From: Fimbriimonas sp.
GTDB lineage: Bacteria > Armatimonadota > Fimbriimonadia > Fimbriimonadales > Fimbriimonadaceae
Assembly (NCBI GenBank): GCA_029866005.1
Contig: JARXAE010000025.1
Span: forward strand, 1-64,000
DNA length: 64,000 bases
Direction of reading: 5' to 3'
The position numbers and the translations under genes were made by a program. The notes under the pieces are model-generated. The model was not told where the DNA came from and made no database searches. It saw nothing but the letters and a program-made list of their open reading frames with translations. Below, in pieces: positions 19,477 to 28,307 of this stretch. Position 1 is the stretch's first letter, and each line of letters starts with the position of its first letter.

Positions 19477-21771
19477 ATGCTTTTCGGCTCGGTTATCGCC
19501 GCTTCGGCGTTTTTTGGACCTGATACTCGACCGCCTCACCAATTCGATCTCCTCGATGTGAAGCTCGACGTCACCTTGGACTTTAAGGCGGAGGCCGTCT
19601 CGGGGATCGTCTCACACAAGCTCGTAACCGTGGCGAAGGATGCAGTCTTGGCGTTCGACAAGGGACCAATGACGATCCAGTCAGTGAGCATCGTTGGGAA
19701 AGGCAAGTTCAAGACCGAATCCACCGCCAAAAATGTGTTTGTTCGATGCACAGGCGTCCCTAATGGGACGCCATTGACGGTCTCGATCAAGTATTCAGCT
19801 GCACCAGAGGCTGGGATTTACTTTGTTCCTGCTGAACGGGCTTATCCGAGTAAAGGATCACTGGCCTACACCCAGGGCGAGATGGAGGATAACCGTTACT
19901 GGTTCCCTACTTACGACTTTCCCAATGATAAAGCGACTGCGGAGTTGATTGCTCGAGTTCCAAAGGGAATGAGCGTCTTGTCGAACGGGAAGTTGCTTGG
20001 GACGAAGACGGTTGGGAACCAAGCGATTTGGCATTGGAAGCAGGATCAGCCGATGTCAACGTATCTCATCTCGTTGGTTGCGGGGGATTACATTGCAATT
20101 CCCGACGGAACCTTCAAAGGTAAACCCATTCAAATCTGGGCACCAAAAGGGGCCGAAGATGCTGCGCGAACTGCATTTAAGGGAACCGATAAGCTCGTTG
20201 AGATTTACTCCAAGCTGACCGGCGTGGACTACCCATGGGCTAAGTACGCCCAGTCAGTCGTTCCAGAGTTCATGTTTGGCGGGATGGAGAACTTGAGTTG
20301 CACGACCCAGACGATCGGGGCGATTTTCCCGGAGAATGCAGCTGAGACTTCATCGGCACGGGGTCTGAATGCTCACGAATTGGCTCACCAGTGGTTCGGT
20401 GACCTAATCACAACTCCGACTTGGGCACATATCTGGGTTAACGAGGGCTGGGCGACGTTTCTTCCCCACTTTGTGACTCGGCAGTTGGATGGCGATAGTG
20501 CTTTCCACATTGAGCGTTTCGGAACCTATGAAGGGTGTAAAGGTTCGGCGAAGGAACATCCTATGGTGCGAACAAATTACACGGTCCCGATGGAGATGTT
20601 CGATGGCAACGCTTATCCGGGTGGAGCGACGCGGATGTTTATGCTGATGCGCCAGCTCAGCGAGCCGAAGTTCTGGTCTTCGACCAAAGTATATCTGGGT
20701 GAGTATGGCCGTAAGAACGTGACGACTGAGCAGTTCTTTGCTTCCTTTGAGAAGACTTCCAGCGCGAAGCTACAGGACTTCCGAAAACAGTGGTTCTACA
20801 CCAAGGGGTATCCCAACTTTAAGTTGACGAAGGCAGGATCTGGATTCACTGTTCGGCAGACGACTGCCGGCTTTGATGTTGATGTCGAGTATGTGATCAT
20901 GAACAATGAGATGGTCACTCGGCGCGGCTTGCTTGGTGGGACATCTGCCGAAGCGGTTTCGGTGGCGGTTGGAGCCGGGGAGACGTTGATCATTGATCCC
21001 GGTGCGTGGCTATTGTGCGATGTGTCCTATCCGGCGGACTACAAGGCAGCTGACTGGGAGCGGGCTTGGACCTTGGCAGACAACGATGCGCAGCGAATGC
21101 GGCTCATTGACCGAGTTTCGCAGGACTTTCGAAAGGCAGAGTTTGAGCGTCCACGATCTGAAGCCCTCAAAGGGGAGCTTTTACGAAGGATTCAGGATGA
21201 TGCGTTCTTGGTTAACGTTCTAGAAACGAGCAAGAATGCAAAACATCAGATCACGGCCCTTTACGGTCTGTCGGCAAACAAAGGTTCGAAAAACGAGGCA
21301 CTCTTTGGGAAGTTGTTTAACTCAGTTTCGAACGAGGAGATGAAAAATGCGGCTTTTGACAAGCTCCTCTCCGTGAGAAATAATGCGGCGACCGCAGAGC
21401 TGGGGTGGAATACGACAACTTGGAATCTGCAAACCCAGACGCGGGCACTATCATGGTTTGCCGCAAACGACAAGGACAGGGCACGGACGATGGCACTGAA
21501 GGCGGTCAAGGAGTTCGCGCCGGGACCTGTTCGGATGCAGGCGATTAGCGTGCTTGGACAGGTGAAGGATGCTACCGGTTCGCGTGAGGTTTTCGACTTA
21601 CTGGTGTCACTAGCAAAAGGGCGGGCCTATGCTCCGATGGACCAAGCAATCAATGCTCTGGCGGACTACGGCGATAAGCGAGCAATTCCCGTGATTGAAT
21701 CACGGAAGAATCACTCGCTGCACTTCGCTCGTAACACGATTGAAGGAGCTCTAGCGCGGCTGCAGCGCTAG
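19477..21771 (+). CDS. M1 family metallopeptidase (aminopeptidase)
   Basis: 764 aa; GGMENLSCTTQT, HELAHQWFGDLITTPTWAHIWVNEGWATF. Confidence 0.95.
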   Translation: MLFGSVIAASAFFGPDTRPPHQFDLLDVKLDVTLDFKAEAVSGIVSHKLVTVAKDAVLAFDKGPMTIQSVSIVGKGKFKTESTAKNVFVRCTGVPNGTPLTVSIKYSAAPEAGIYFVPAERAYPSKGSLAYTQGEMEDNRYWFPTYDFPNDKATAELIARVPKGMSVLSNGKLLGTKTVGNQAIWHWKQDQPMSTYLISLVAGDYIAIPDGTFKGKPIQIWAPKGAEDAARTAFKGTDKLVEIYSKLTGVDYPWAKYAQSVVPEFMFGGMENLSCTTQTIGAIFPENAAETSSARGLNAHELAHQWFGDLITTPTWAHIWVNEGWATFLPHFVTRQLDGDSAFHIERFGTYEGCKGSAKEHPMVRTNYTVPMEMFDGNAYPGGATRMFMLMRQLSEPKFWSSTKVYLGEYGRKNVTTEQFFASFEKTSSAKLQDFRKQWFYTKGYPNFKLTKAGSGFTVRQTTAGFDVDVEYVIMNNEMVTRRGLLGGTSAEAVSVAVGAGETLIIDPGAWLLCDVSYPADYKAADWERAWTLADNDAQRMRLIDRVSQDFRKAEFERPRSEALKGELLRRIQDDAFLVNVLETSKNAKHQITALYGLSANKGSKNEALFGKLFNSVSNEEMKNAAFDKLLSVRNNAATAELGWNTTTWNLQTQTRALSWFAANDKDRARTMALKAVKEFAPGPVRMQAISVLGQVKDATGSREVFDLLVSLAKGRAYAPMDQAINALADYGDKRAIPVIESRKNHSLHFARNTIEGALARLQR

Positions 21772-22523
21772 AGTGGCTTCGCGGCCTTCAGAACCGTCTG
21801 CATGGCGGTTTTGAGGGCTTTCTCGTCGACTGGTCGGTTGCCGTCTTTGTCTAGGACTCTGACGACCGGTTCAATCCGTTGGAATCCCCCGGTCGCGCTG
21901 TCGAGCGTGGCGGCAATGTCGAGCATTTCGAGGCCGTTTTTAAGGACTTCGTCAAGCGATCGCTTGGCAAAGGAGCCCTCTTTGCGCCGAAGGTATTCGA
22001 AGACTCCCTTGATCTGCATGCTGCCAGATCCGGCGCACGCATATTCGTCGTTGAGGAATCTCGCCCCGGCGCCGTCGAAGAAGTAGAGAACAAACTCTTC
22101 TTTTTCTTTGTTGTAGGCAGCGAGAATGGGGAGGAAGACGCCGATGCCTTCCATTGCCGAGGCAGCGTTTCCAGCGAGGGAGCGACTGATTTCGGCGAGT
22201 TTGCCTTCGAGGCTAAGTTCTTGCAAGACCGAGCGTCGGTAGTACTTGAAGCTGTGCTTTAGGTAGCGGCAAATTTCAACCGAACGGGCGAAAGAACCGC
22301 TGATCGCGACGACCGTCGAGTCATCGAGAGCCATGATCTTGTCGGCCTGCTCGAACATGATGAGGTTGCCCATCGTCGCCCGACGGTCGGCAAAGATAAG
22401 GATTCCGTCCTTGTACCGAAGAGCCAGGACGGTTGTGCCGTGGGTTTCGGGGTGGTTTCCAGTGGCCTCATTAAAGGGTGCTGGGACGAGCTCGCTAAAG
22501 GGCCGAGCGAGCGGACTCATCAT
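21768..22523 (-). CDS. prcB: 20S proteasome beta subunit
   Basis: 251 aa; propeptide then HGTTVLALRYKDGILIFADRRATMGNLIMFEQADKIMALDDSTVVAISGS with predicted catalytic Thr after Gly. Confidence 0.92.
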   Translation of the reverse strand: MMSPLARPFSELVPAPFNEATGNHPETHGTTVLALRYKDGILIFADRRATMGNLIMFEQADKIMALDDSTVVAISGSFARSVEICRYLKHSFKYYRRSVLQELSLEGKLAEISRSLAGNAASAMEGIGVFLPILAAYNKEKEEFVLYFFDGAGARFLNDEYACAGSGSMQIKGVFEYLRRKEGSFAKRSLDEVLKNGLEMLDIAATLDSATGGFQRIEPVVRVLDKDGNRPVDEKALKTAMQTVLKAAKPL

Positions 22524-22702
22524 TGACCCGACCTCTGGCGGTACTTCTTGGCCTGATCCGGGTCAACCTTTTTGAGTCGGCGGAGGAGTTCGTTTCCTCC
22601 TTCTGGTTTTGTCACGTCCGGGGCCTTGGGGCCGCTGTCGTCGCCGAGTTTGCGCTCGGGGGCTGATGGCATTTGTCTTTGCGGCTGTTCGGCGTTTATC
22701 AT
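22520..22702 (-). CDS. UBact/Pup-like small protein modifier
   Basis: 60 aa, hydrophilic: MINAEQPQRQMPSAPERKLGDDSGPKAPDVTKPEGGNELLRRLKKVDPDQAKKYRQRSGQ; C-terminal GQ; between dop-like and prcB with 4-nt overlaps on both sides. Confidence 0.88.
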   Translation of the reverse strand: MINAEQPQRQMPSAPERKLGDDSGPKAPDVTKPEGGNELLRRLKKVDPDQAKKYRQRSGQ

Positions 22703-24123
22703 CTGATCTCCCTGAGAGCGACTATGAATGATTCTACGTCAGGGCAGTCGGCGAGCGTCGCGGGATATTCCTTTTCTGGCGGCAGATCGATGAATTCGTT
22801 GTTGATGGTGATGCCCCGCCAGCCGACGGTTTGGATGTGGCCTTTGAATTTGGTGACTGCGAGGGAGCGGGCGAAAGCGCGGGATCTGAGTAAGTTTCCA
22901 AGCTTGGTGGAAGGGATGGCAGGTTCAACTTGATCGGCTTGCTCAAGCGCGTGGTAGAGTCCTTCGTCAAGGTCGATGTTGTGGAACTCAAGGTCGTAAG
23001 ATCGAAGATCGGCGTCATCGCCAAACTCTTCCTTGACTTGTTGAAGAAGGCTTCGCTTTGCGAACCACTCGATACGCCTAGCCACTGCCGGGTGGGATGA
23101 CTCCAAACCGGTAAGAAGCTCGGTGGTGTTCTTGGCTACCCAGTCCATCTCTGGATCAATGCTCTTAAGCTCAGCTTCGGAGGCAGCGGACAGGTAAGAC
23201 TCGATGATTTCGCGAGCCGAGTTCCTTGCGCTGGCGTCATCAGGGTTTCGGCTGAAATGTTTAAACTGATCAACTGGGTCATCAATCTTCCAGACCGGCA
23301 CCTTCCCGTTCTCGAGCAGATAAAGAGCCATCTTTACTAGTCCCACTTTTAAGGCCGTGCTAACCTCCATCATGTTCGAGTCGCCGGTGATGACGTGGAG
23401 CCGAATCCATTTGGCGGGGTCGGCGTGGGGTTCGTCTCGGGTGTTGAAGATTGGGCGTCGCCAGAGGGTCTCTAGGTTGCAGAGTTCGGAAAGGTGGTCG
23501 GCACGCTGACTGAGTTGGAAGTCGCATGGCTCGTCAGTTTCGGCACCGACTTTTCCGGCTCCAGTAAGAAGTTGCCGGGCAATGAGGATCGGCACTACAG
23601 CCTTCTGGATCGCTTCAGGCGAGTGCTTGCGCGAAACAAGGTAACTTTCGTGGGTTCCGAAGGAAGAACCGTGGAAGTCGGTGTTGTTGCGATAAAGAGT
23701 TACTTTGCGACCAATCTTGGAGGCGTAAACTCTCGCTGTGTCAAGTAGATGGTAGTCGCCATCGGAGACGAATCGAGCAAGCTCGAGCACTGAGAATGAC
23801 TCAGGCGTGGCGTATTCGGGGTGGCCGTGGTCGTTGTAGAATCTCGCTCCGTTCGGAAGTACTCGGTCGGCTCGGACGTCTTTCGGATCGCCGTATGACT
23901 TCCCTTTGTCAAACTTGGCATCATTAGGGTCGATTGCGAGGCGATCGACCGAGAATCCTCGAAGGTCGTTACGAGGGTTCTCGAACCGATAGTCCCAGCC
24001 AACAAAACAAGGACCCGGATAACTTCTTACGAAGTCTTCCGAGTCCTCGACTTGGGTTTCGGCTCCTCGCCCCTCAATACGGAGTCCGTACTCCGTATCG
24101 ATTCCGGCGAGAATTCGATGCAT
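22699..24123 (-). CDS. dop: Dop-like depupylase/deamidase (Pup ligase superfamily)
   Basis: 474 aa; MHRILAGIDTEYGL, WDYRFENPRNDLRGFSVDRLA, NGARFYNDHGHPEYATPE, LYRNNTDFHGSSFGTHESYLVSR, NTRDEPHADPAKWIRLHVITGDSNMMEVST. The WDY-E-P-DLRGF block fits Dop rather than PafA. Confidence 0.9.
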   Translation of the reverse strand: MHRILAGIDTEYGLRIEGRGAETQVEDSEDFVRSYPGPCFVGWDYRFENPRNDLRGFSVDRLAIDPNDAKFDKGKSYGDPKDVRADRVLPNGARFYNDHGHPEYATPESFSVLELARFVSDGDYHLLDTARVYASKIGRKVTLYRNNTDFHGSSFGTHESYLVSRKHSPEAIQKAVVPILIARQLLTGAGKVGAETDEPCDFQLSQRADHLSELCNLETLWRRPIFNTRDEPHADPAKWIRLHVITGDSNMMEVSTALKVGLVKMALYLLENGKVPVWKIDDPVDQFKHFSRNPDDASARNSAREIIESYLSAASEAELKSIDPEMDWVAKNTTELLTGLESSHPAVARRIEWFAKRSLLQQVKEEFGDDADLRSYDLEFHNIDLDEGLYHALEQADQVEPAIPSTKLGNLLRSRAFARSLAVTKFKGHIQTVGWRGITINNEFIDLPPEKEYPATLADCPDVESFIVALREIR

Positions 24124-25595
24124 TATCTGCGTAGAACGACGATCTTGCCGCTTGCTGGGAAGCCAGGTGCAGGCGTCGTGAACGAGAAGTCAATCCATCG
24201 GGTCTTTTGTGGAGACACCGTTGAAGTACCGGTGGAGCTGTACTGCGTACTGATCGTTCCTGCAACCTCACCCGTTCGGTTCGTGATTGCATTTGAATCA
24301 CCAATGTTTGCGATTGGGTAGAGGAAGATCTGCTTGGTGCCCATGTCAATGTAGCCCCACATCATGGAGGTGATGGTCGCGAACTTAGCTCCGTTAGCGG
24401 CAGTTCCAATGGTTTGGTTAACAAAGACGACGTCCTGTCGCTCGTCATCCAGGCTACTTGGGATCGAAATCGCCTCAAACGAGTGCGCATTTCGCAGATA
24501 GCCGATATCCGAGATCAGTCCGGAGGACGGATCTTGCCGTTGTTGGAAGTGTGGTCGCCAAGTTCCTTGGAACGAGGTGATCTTTCGAGCAAGAACAGGA
24601 TCGGTGGTCGTTACGTCCGTTGGATCCACACCAAGAGTCGTGTAGCTACCCGGAGTCACTGAGAGTCCGATTCCGCTTGGCAGAGTTGCCGGTGAGGAGT
24701 ATCGACCGACAACTGAGGCGTCTTGACCAGCAGCGAAGATCGTTTCGAATGGTGCTCCACCCACTACTCCTGCGGAAGGGTTTCCTGCACCAAGTGCATA
24801 CCCGTCTCCCGAGAAGAAGATTCTGTTCGCAGTTCCTAAGCCTTGGCTCAGAGTAGGACGCAGTCCGCTTGAAATTGAGGAAACATCAAAGCACACATAG
24901 TCGCTAAGGAAGCCACGGACGACTGTCGTGTCACCATCAATCCGGTTAACGCTATCGAACCAGGCTCTATCGAAAACGGCAACTTCAGTGTCGACTCCTC
25001 CGATGTTTTGTGTTTCCGTATTGATTGTCGAGCCATCCATGAAGAGCGGCACGAGGGTTTCGCGACCCTTGAAGATTCGCACTTCTGATGGGATCGAGCC
25101 CGGGATGCCTTGAATGTTGTTGAAAGTTCGGGTTCCCAGATCGTCAATGAGGTCATAGCGAACCATATTGACGTCAACGGAGGTGAAGTTTCTGGATTCC
25201 GTCGTTAGCAACCCAACGTTGGTCGCAAGAATCTGCGACTGGTTGGACGTAAGCGTCAGAGTTTTTTCCGTTAAGTCCGACGTCTCGATACCGAAGTTGT
25301 CAGAGACTGCCATGTTTCGGGCAATCGCAACTTCAGTTGCTGGTGCTCGTCCTGCACCGGTGAGGAACACATACTGAAGAAGAGCAGGTGTGTTCGACAA
25401 ATTGACAGTCGCAACCTCCGGGAACAGACCTCCAGAAGTTGCTGTCGACCCCGAAGACGCGGTGGACCCGGAGGTCGCAGTTGAGCCCGTTGACGAGCCG
25501 CCAGCGGTGTTACCCGCACAGCCAAAAATCGCGATGGCGAGGGCTCCAACGCCCAGACCCCACTTCAGTTGTTTCCAATCCAATTGACGACGCAT
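24123..25595 (-). CDS. putative secreted lipoprotein with Ser/Thr/Gly linker, hypothetical
   Basis: MRRQLDWKQLKWGLGVGALAIAIFGCAGN lipobox-like, then GGSSTGSTATSGSTASSGSTATSGG. Stop overlaps dop start (TAATG). Confidence 0.7.
   Translation of the reverse strand: MRRQLDWKQLKWGLGVGALAIAIFGCAGNTAGGSSTGSTATSGSTASSGSTATSGGLFPEVATVNLSNTPALLQYVFLTGAGRAPATEVAIARNMAVSDNFGIETSDLTEKTLTLTSNQSQILATNVGLLTTESRNFTSVDVNMVRYDLIDDLGTRTFNNIQGIPGSIPSEVRIFKGRETLVPLFMDGSTINTETQNIGGVDTEVAVFDRAWFDSVNRIDGDTTVVRGFLSDYVCFDVSSISSGLRPTLSQGLGTANRIFFSGDGYALGAGNPSAGVVGGAPFETIFAAGQDASVVGRYSSPATLPSGIGLSVTPGSYTTLGVDPTDVTTTDPVLARKITSFQGTWRPHFQQRQDPSSGLISDIGYLRNAHSFEAISIPSSLDDERQDVVFVNQTIGTAANGAKFATITSMMWGYIDMGTKQIFLYPIANIGDSNAITNRTGEVAGTISTQYSSTGTSTVSPQKTRWIDFSFTTPAPGFPASGKIVVLRR
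25430..25515 (-). repeat. low-complexity tandem (S/T/G/A)-rich linker coding repeat
   Basis: Translates to repeated STAxSGS units (GSTATSGSTASSGSTATSGG). Confidence 0.7.
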
Positions 25596-25696
25596 AGTGA
25601 TCCCTAGCAACAAGAGTGATCGGAGTATAGCAAGTTATGTTCCCGCTTGGATAGGTTTTTTTGTCAAAACGCCACGCTGGTACAATTTCAGTCCGG

Positions 25697-26232
25697 TGCG
25701 AAGGGACGACTTACTAGACCTCAACGACGTTCTCCAGCATCCTGGAAGAGAACTAGCGGTTGATATTGCCACTGAACTACCAGAAATGGAAGACCTTGAC
25801 CTCGTAGCTCCTGTGGAAGGATTCATAGAAGCTGTCTCTACTGGTAATGCGCTGTTGCTCACCGGAGAGTTTAAGGCTAGGGTCGTCTTGGAGTGCTCGC
25901 GGTGCGATCGGCCACTCGAGATGGATATTGAGTTCGTTCTCGACGAGCAATTTGGTGTCGTCGGAATTCCGAGTTCGATGAGCCATCAAGATTTCGCAAA
26001 AGTAGAAGCCGATCCCGACGAGCCGATCAAATTTTTCGAGGAGAACAATCTCATGGTTGAGGCACTCATCCAGCAAACCTTGTTGCTCAACCTCCCGATT
26101 CATCCACAGTGTGACGAAGATGCGATTGCGGAGTGCGACCGGCTTTTCGCCGAAGGCGCCACCCGAATTATTGACAACGAAAATAGCGAACTCGGCAAGC
26201 TCAAACAGCTTTTAGGAGATTCGACCGAGTGA
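25697..26232 (+). CDS. DUF177/YceD family protein
   Basis: C-terminal part of ORF 25597..26232; LTGEFKARVVLECSRCDRPLEMDIEFVLDEQF, LNLPIHPQCDEDAIAECD; upstream of plsX. Start approximate. Confidence 0.8.
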
Positions 26233-27305
26233 GCGAGGCCGGGCAGATTCACCTTTCCGAGGTCATCTCGCACGGCGAGCCAAATATTGTGCTGGACGCG
26301 ATGGGTGGTGATTACGCGCCTGATGAAGTCGTACGAGGCGGCATTGAAGCGGCACCTTTCATCAAGGGCAAGTTGATTTTAGTAGGTCAAACCGATGCGA
26401 TTCATGCTTCCCTCAAACGCGTAAATGATGGTCTTTTGCCTTCTAATGTTGAGATTCACCATGCTTCTCAAATTGTTGAGATGCATGAAAAGCCGCTTGA
26501 TGCCTATCGCAAAAAGAAGGATTCTTCGATGCTGGTCGGCTGCAAGTTAGTGAAAGACGGCAAAGCCAAGGCTTTCGTCTCGGCAGGTTCGACAGGTGCC
26601 GCATCGGCGACTTCCCTGCTCACTTGGCGACAAGTACACGGCATACATCGCCCGGCAATTGGATCTCAGCTACCAAATATGCACGGAGGTTTCCTCCTGC
26701 TGGATTCGGGAGCCTCTCCCGATGTTGATCCTGAGCATCTTGTGGAATTTGCGATCATGGGCCGAGCATATGCCGAGGCCGTTATGGGGCGCAAAAAGCC
26801 CCGAGTCCATTTGGTCAATATCGGCGAAGAGGAAGGCAAAGGAAATTCCTTTGCAAAGCAAGCCTATAAGCTATTGCAAGACCATGAATGGTTTGCAGGG
26901 AACATCGAAGGGAAAGACATGTTCAACTCAGCCTGCGATGTTGTTGTCTGCGAGGCTTTTGTTGGAAACACGATTTTGAAGACTGCCGAAGGCGTTGCTG
27001 AGATGTTTGCGAAGATGATCAAGTCAGGCGTTCCAACCAACAAGCTTCTACAAACCATGTACTGGCCACTGAAGAAGGTCATGAAGCCAATCCGCAAGCA
27101 CATGGATTACGCCGAAGTAGGTGGTTCGCCTTTGCTAGGACTTAACGGAACGTGCATCATTGCTCACGGGCGAAGTAACGCGAAAGCGATCAAGAATGCC
27201 GTTTTGATGGCGGACAAGGCTATTCGTTCCGACTTGGTTGATCACATCCGGGACGCGATTCACCGAGAGTTGCCCCAGAACTTCATAGAGACCCAAAACG
27301 GGTAA
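26229..27305 (+). CDS. plsX: phosphate acyltransferase PlsX
   Basis: 358 aa; IVLDAMGGDYAPDEVVRGGIEA, AFVSAGSTGA, NIGEEEGKGN, GGSPLLGLNGTCIIAHGRSNAKAIKNAV. Confidence 0.96.
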   Translation: MSEAGQIHLSEVISHGEPNIVLDAMGGDYAPDEVVRGGIEAAPFIKGKLILVGQTDAIHASLKRVNDGLLPSNVEIHHASQIVEMHEKPLDAYRKKKDSSMLVGCKLVKDGKAKAFVSAGSTGAASATSLLTWRQVHGIHRPAIGSQLPNMHGGFLLLDSGASPDVDPEHLVEFAIMGRAYAEAVMGRKKPRVHLVNIGEEEGKGNSFAKQAYKLLQDHEWFAGNIEGKDMFNSACDVVVCEAFVGNTILKTAEGVAEMFAKMIKSGVPTNKLLQTMYWPLKKVMKPIRKHMDYAEVGGSPLLGLNGTCIIAHGRSNAKAIKNAVLMADKAIRSDLVDHIRDAIHRELPQNFIETQNG

Positions 27306-27320
27306 CTTCTTTGCAAGTTA

Positions 27321-28307
27321 ATGAACAGAAACGCCGTCGTAAAAGGCATCGGGCACGCACTTCCATCGCGGATCCTTACTAACGAGGAACTGAGCAAAAC
27401 CGTCGACACCACCGACGAGTGGATCGTTCAGCGTACGGGTATCAAGCAACGCCGAATTTGTGCACCTAACGAAGGTTGCTTTGATCTTGCGCTCACGGCG
27501 GCGAGAGAAGCTCTCGAAAGCTCAGGGCTGTCGAAAGATGACATTCAGATGGTCATCGTGGCCACCGTTTCGGGCGACTACGATTGGCCCACCGCGGCTT
27601 GTTACGTTCAGGATCAGCTTGGCATCAAAAACGCCGGAGCGTTTGACCTCGGTGCGGCTTGCGCAGGATGTATTTACGCGATGTCCGTCGGCACCGCGAT
27701 GGTTGAGAGCGGGCAGATCAACAACGCCATCATCGTAGGCGTTGATACGCTGACGAAGCAAGTCAATTGGAACGATCGTTCGACGTGTATTTTGTTCGGC
27801 GACGGTGCGGGGGCGATTGTGCTCGGACACCAAGAATCAACGACTCGTGGCGTCATCAAAACGATCCTACTCAGCGACGGCAGCGGTGCGAATCACATCA
27901 TGAACGAACTTGGTGGAACCAAGTATCCGCCGAAAAGTGAAGAATGGTTTGCCCGAACCTATGGCATCAAGATGAATGGGAACGAGGTGTACCGTTTTGC
28001 CATTGGAGCCATGGGTGATGCTTGCGAACGAGTGCTGCATGACGCGGGAATGACAGCGGATCAGGTTGACCTCTTCGTTCCTCACCAAGCCAATATTCGG
28101 ATCATTGAGTCTGCCGCAAAGCGGCTGAATTTGCCTCCTGAAAAGGTCTTTATCAACCTTGATAAGTACGGCAATACGAGCGCTGGCTCCATTCCGCTGG
28201 CGCTTTATGAGGCGGTTCATGAAGGACGACTGAAGGAAGGCATGGTCGTCATGACCGTCGGCTTTGGTGCAGGTCTTGTCTGGGGCGCTAATCTAATCCG
28301 CTGGTAA
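27321..28307 (+). CDS. fabH: beta-ketoacyl-ACP synthase III
   Basis: 328 aa; TDEWIVQRTGIKQRRI, AFDLGAACAGCIYAM, FVPHQANIRIIESAAKRL, YGNTSAGSIPLAL. Confidence 0.96.
   Translation: MNRNAVVKGIGHALPSRILTNEELSKTVDTTDEWIVQRTGIKQRRICAPNEGCFDLALTAAREALESSGLSKDDIQMVIVATVSGDYDWPTAACYVQDQLGIKNAGAFDLGAACAGCIYAMSVGTAMVESGQINNAIIVGVDTLTKQVNWNDRSTCILFGDGAGAIVLGHQESTTRGVIKTILLSDGSGANHIMNELGGTKYPPKSEEWFARTYGIKMNGNEVYRFAIGAMGDACERVLHDAGMTADQVDLFVPHQANIRIIESAAKRLNLPPEKVFINLDKYGNTSAGSIPLALYEAVHEGRLKEGMVVMTVGFGAGLVWGANLIRW

Noticed and set aside
25430-25515. CRISPR-like or minisatellite repeat
   Set aside because: Short degenerate codons of an S/T/G linker inside a CDS, with no spacers.
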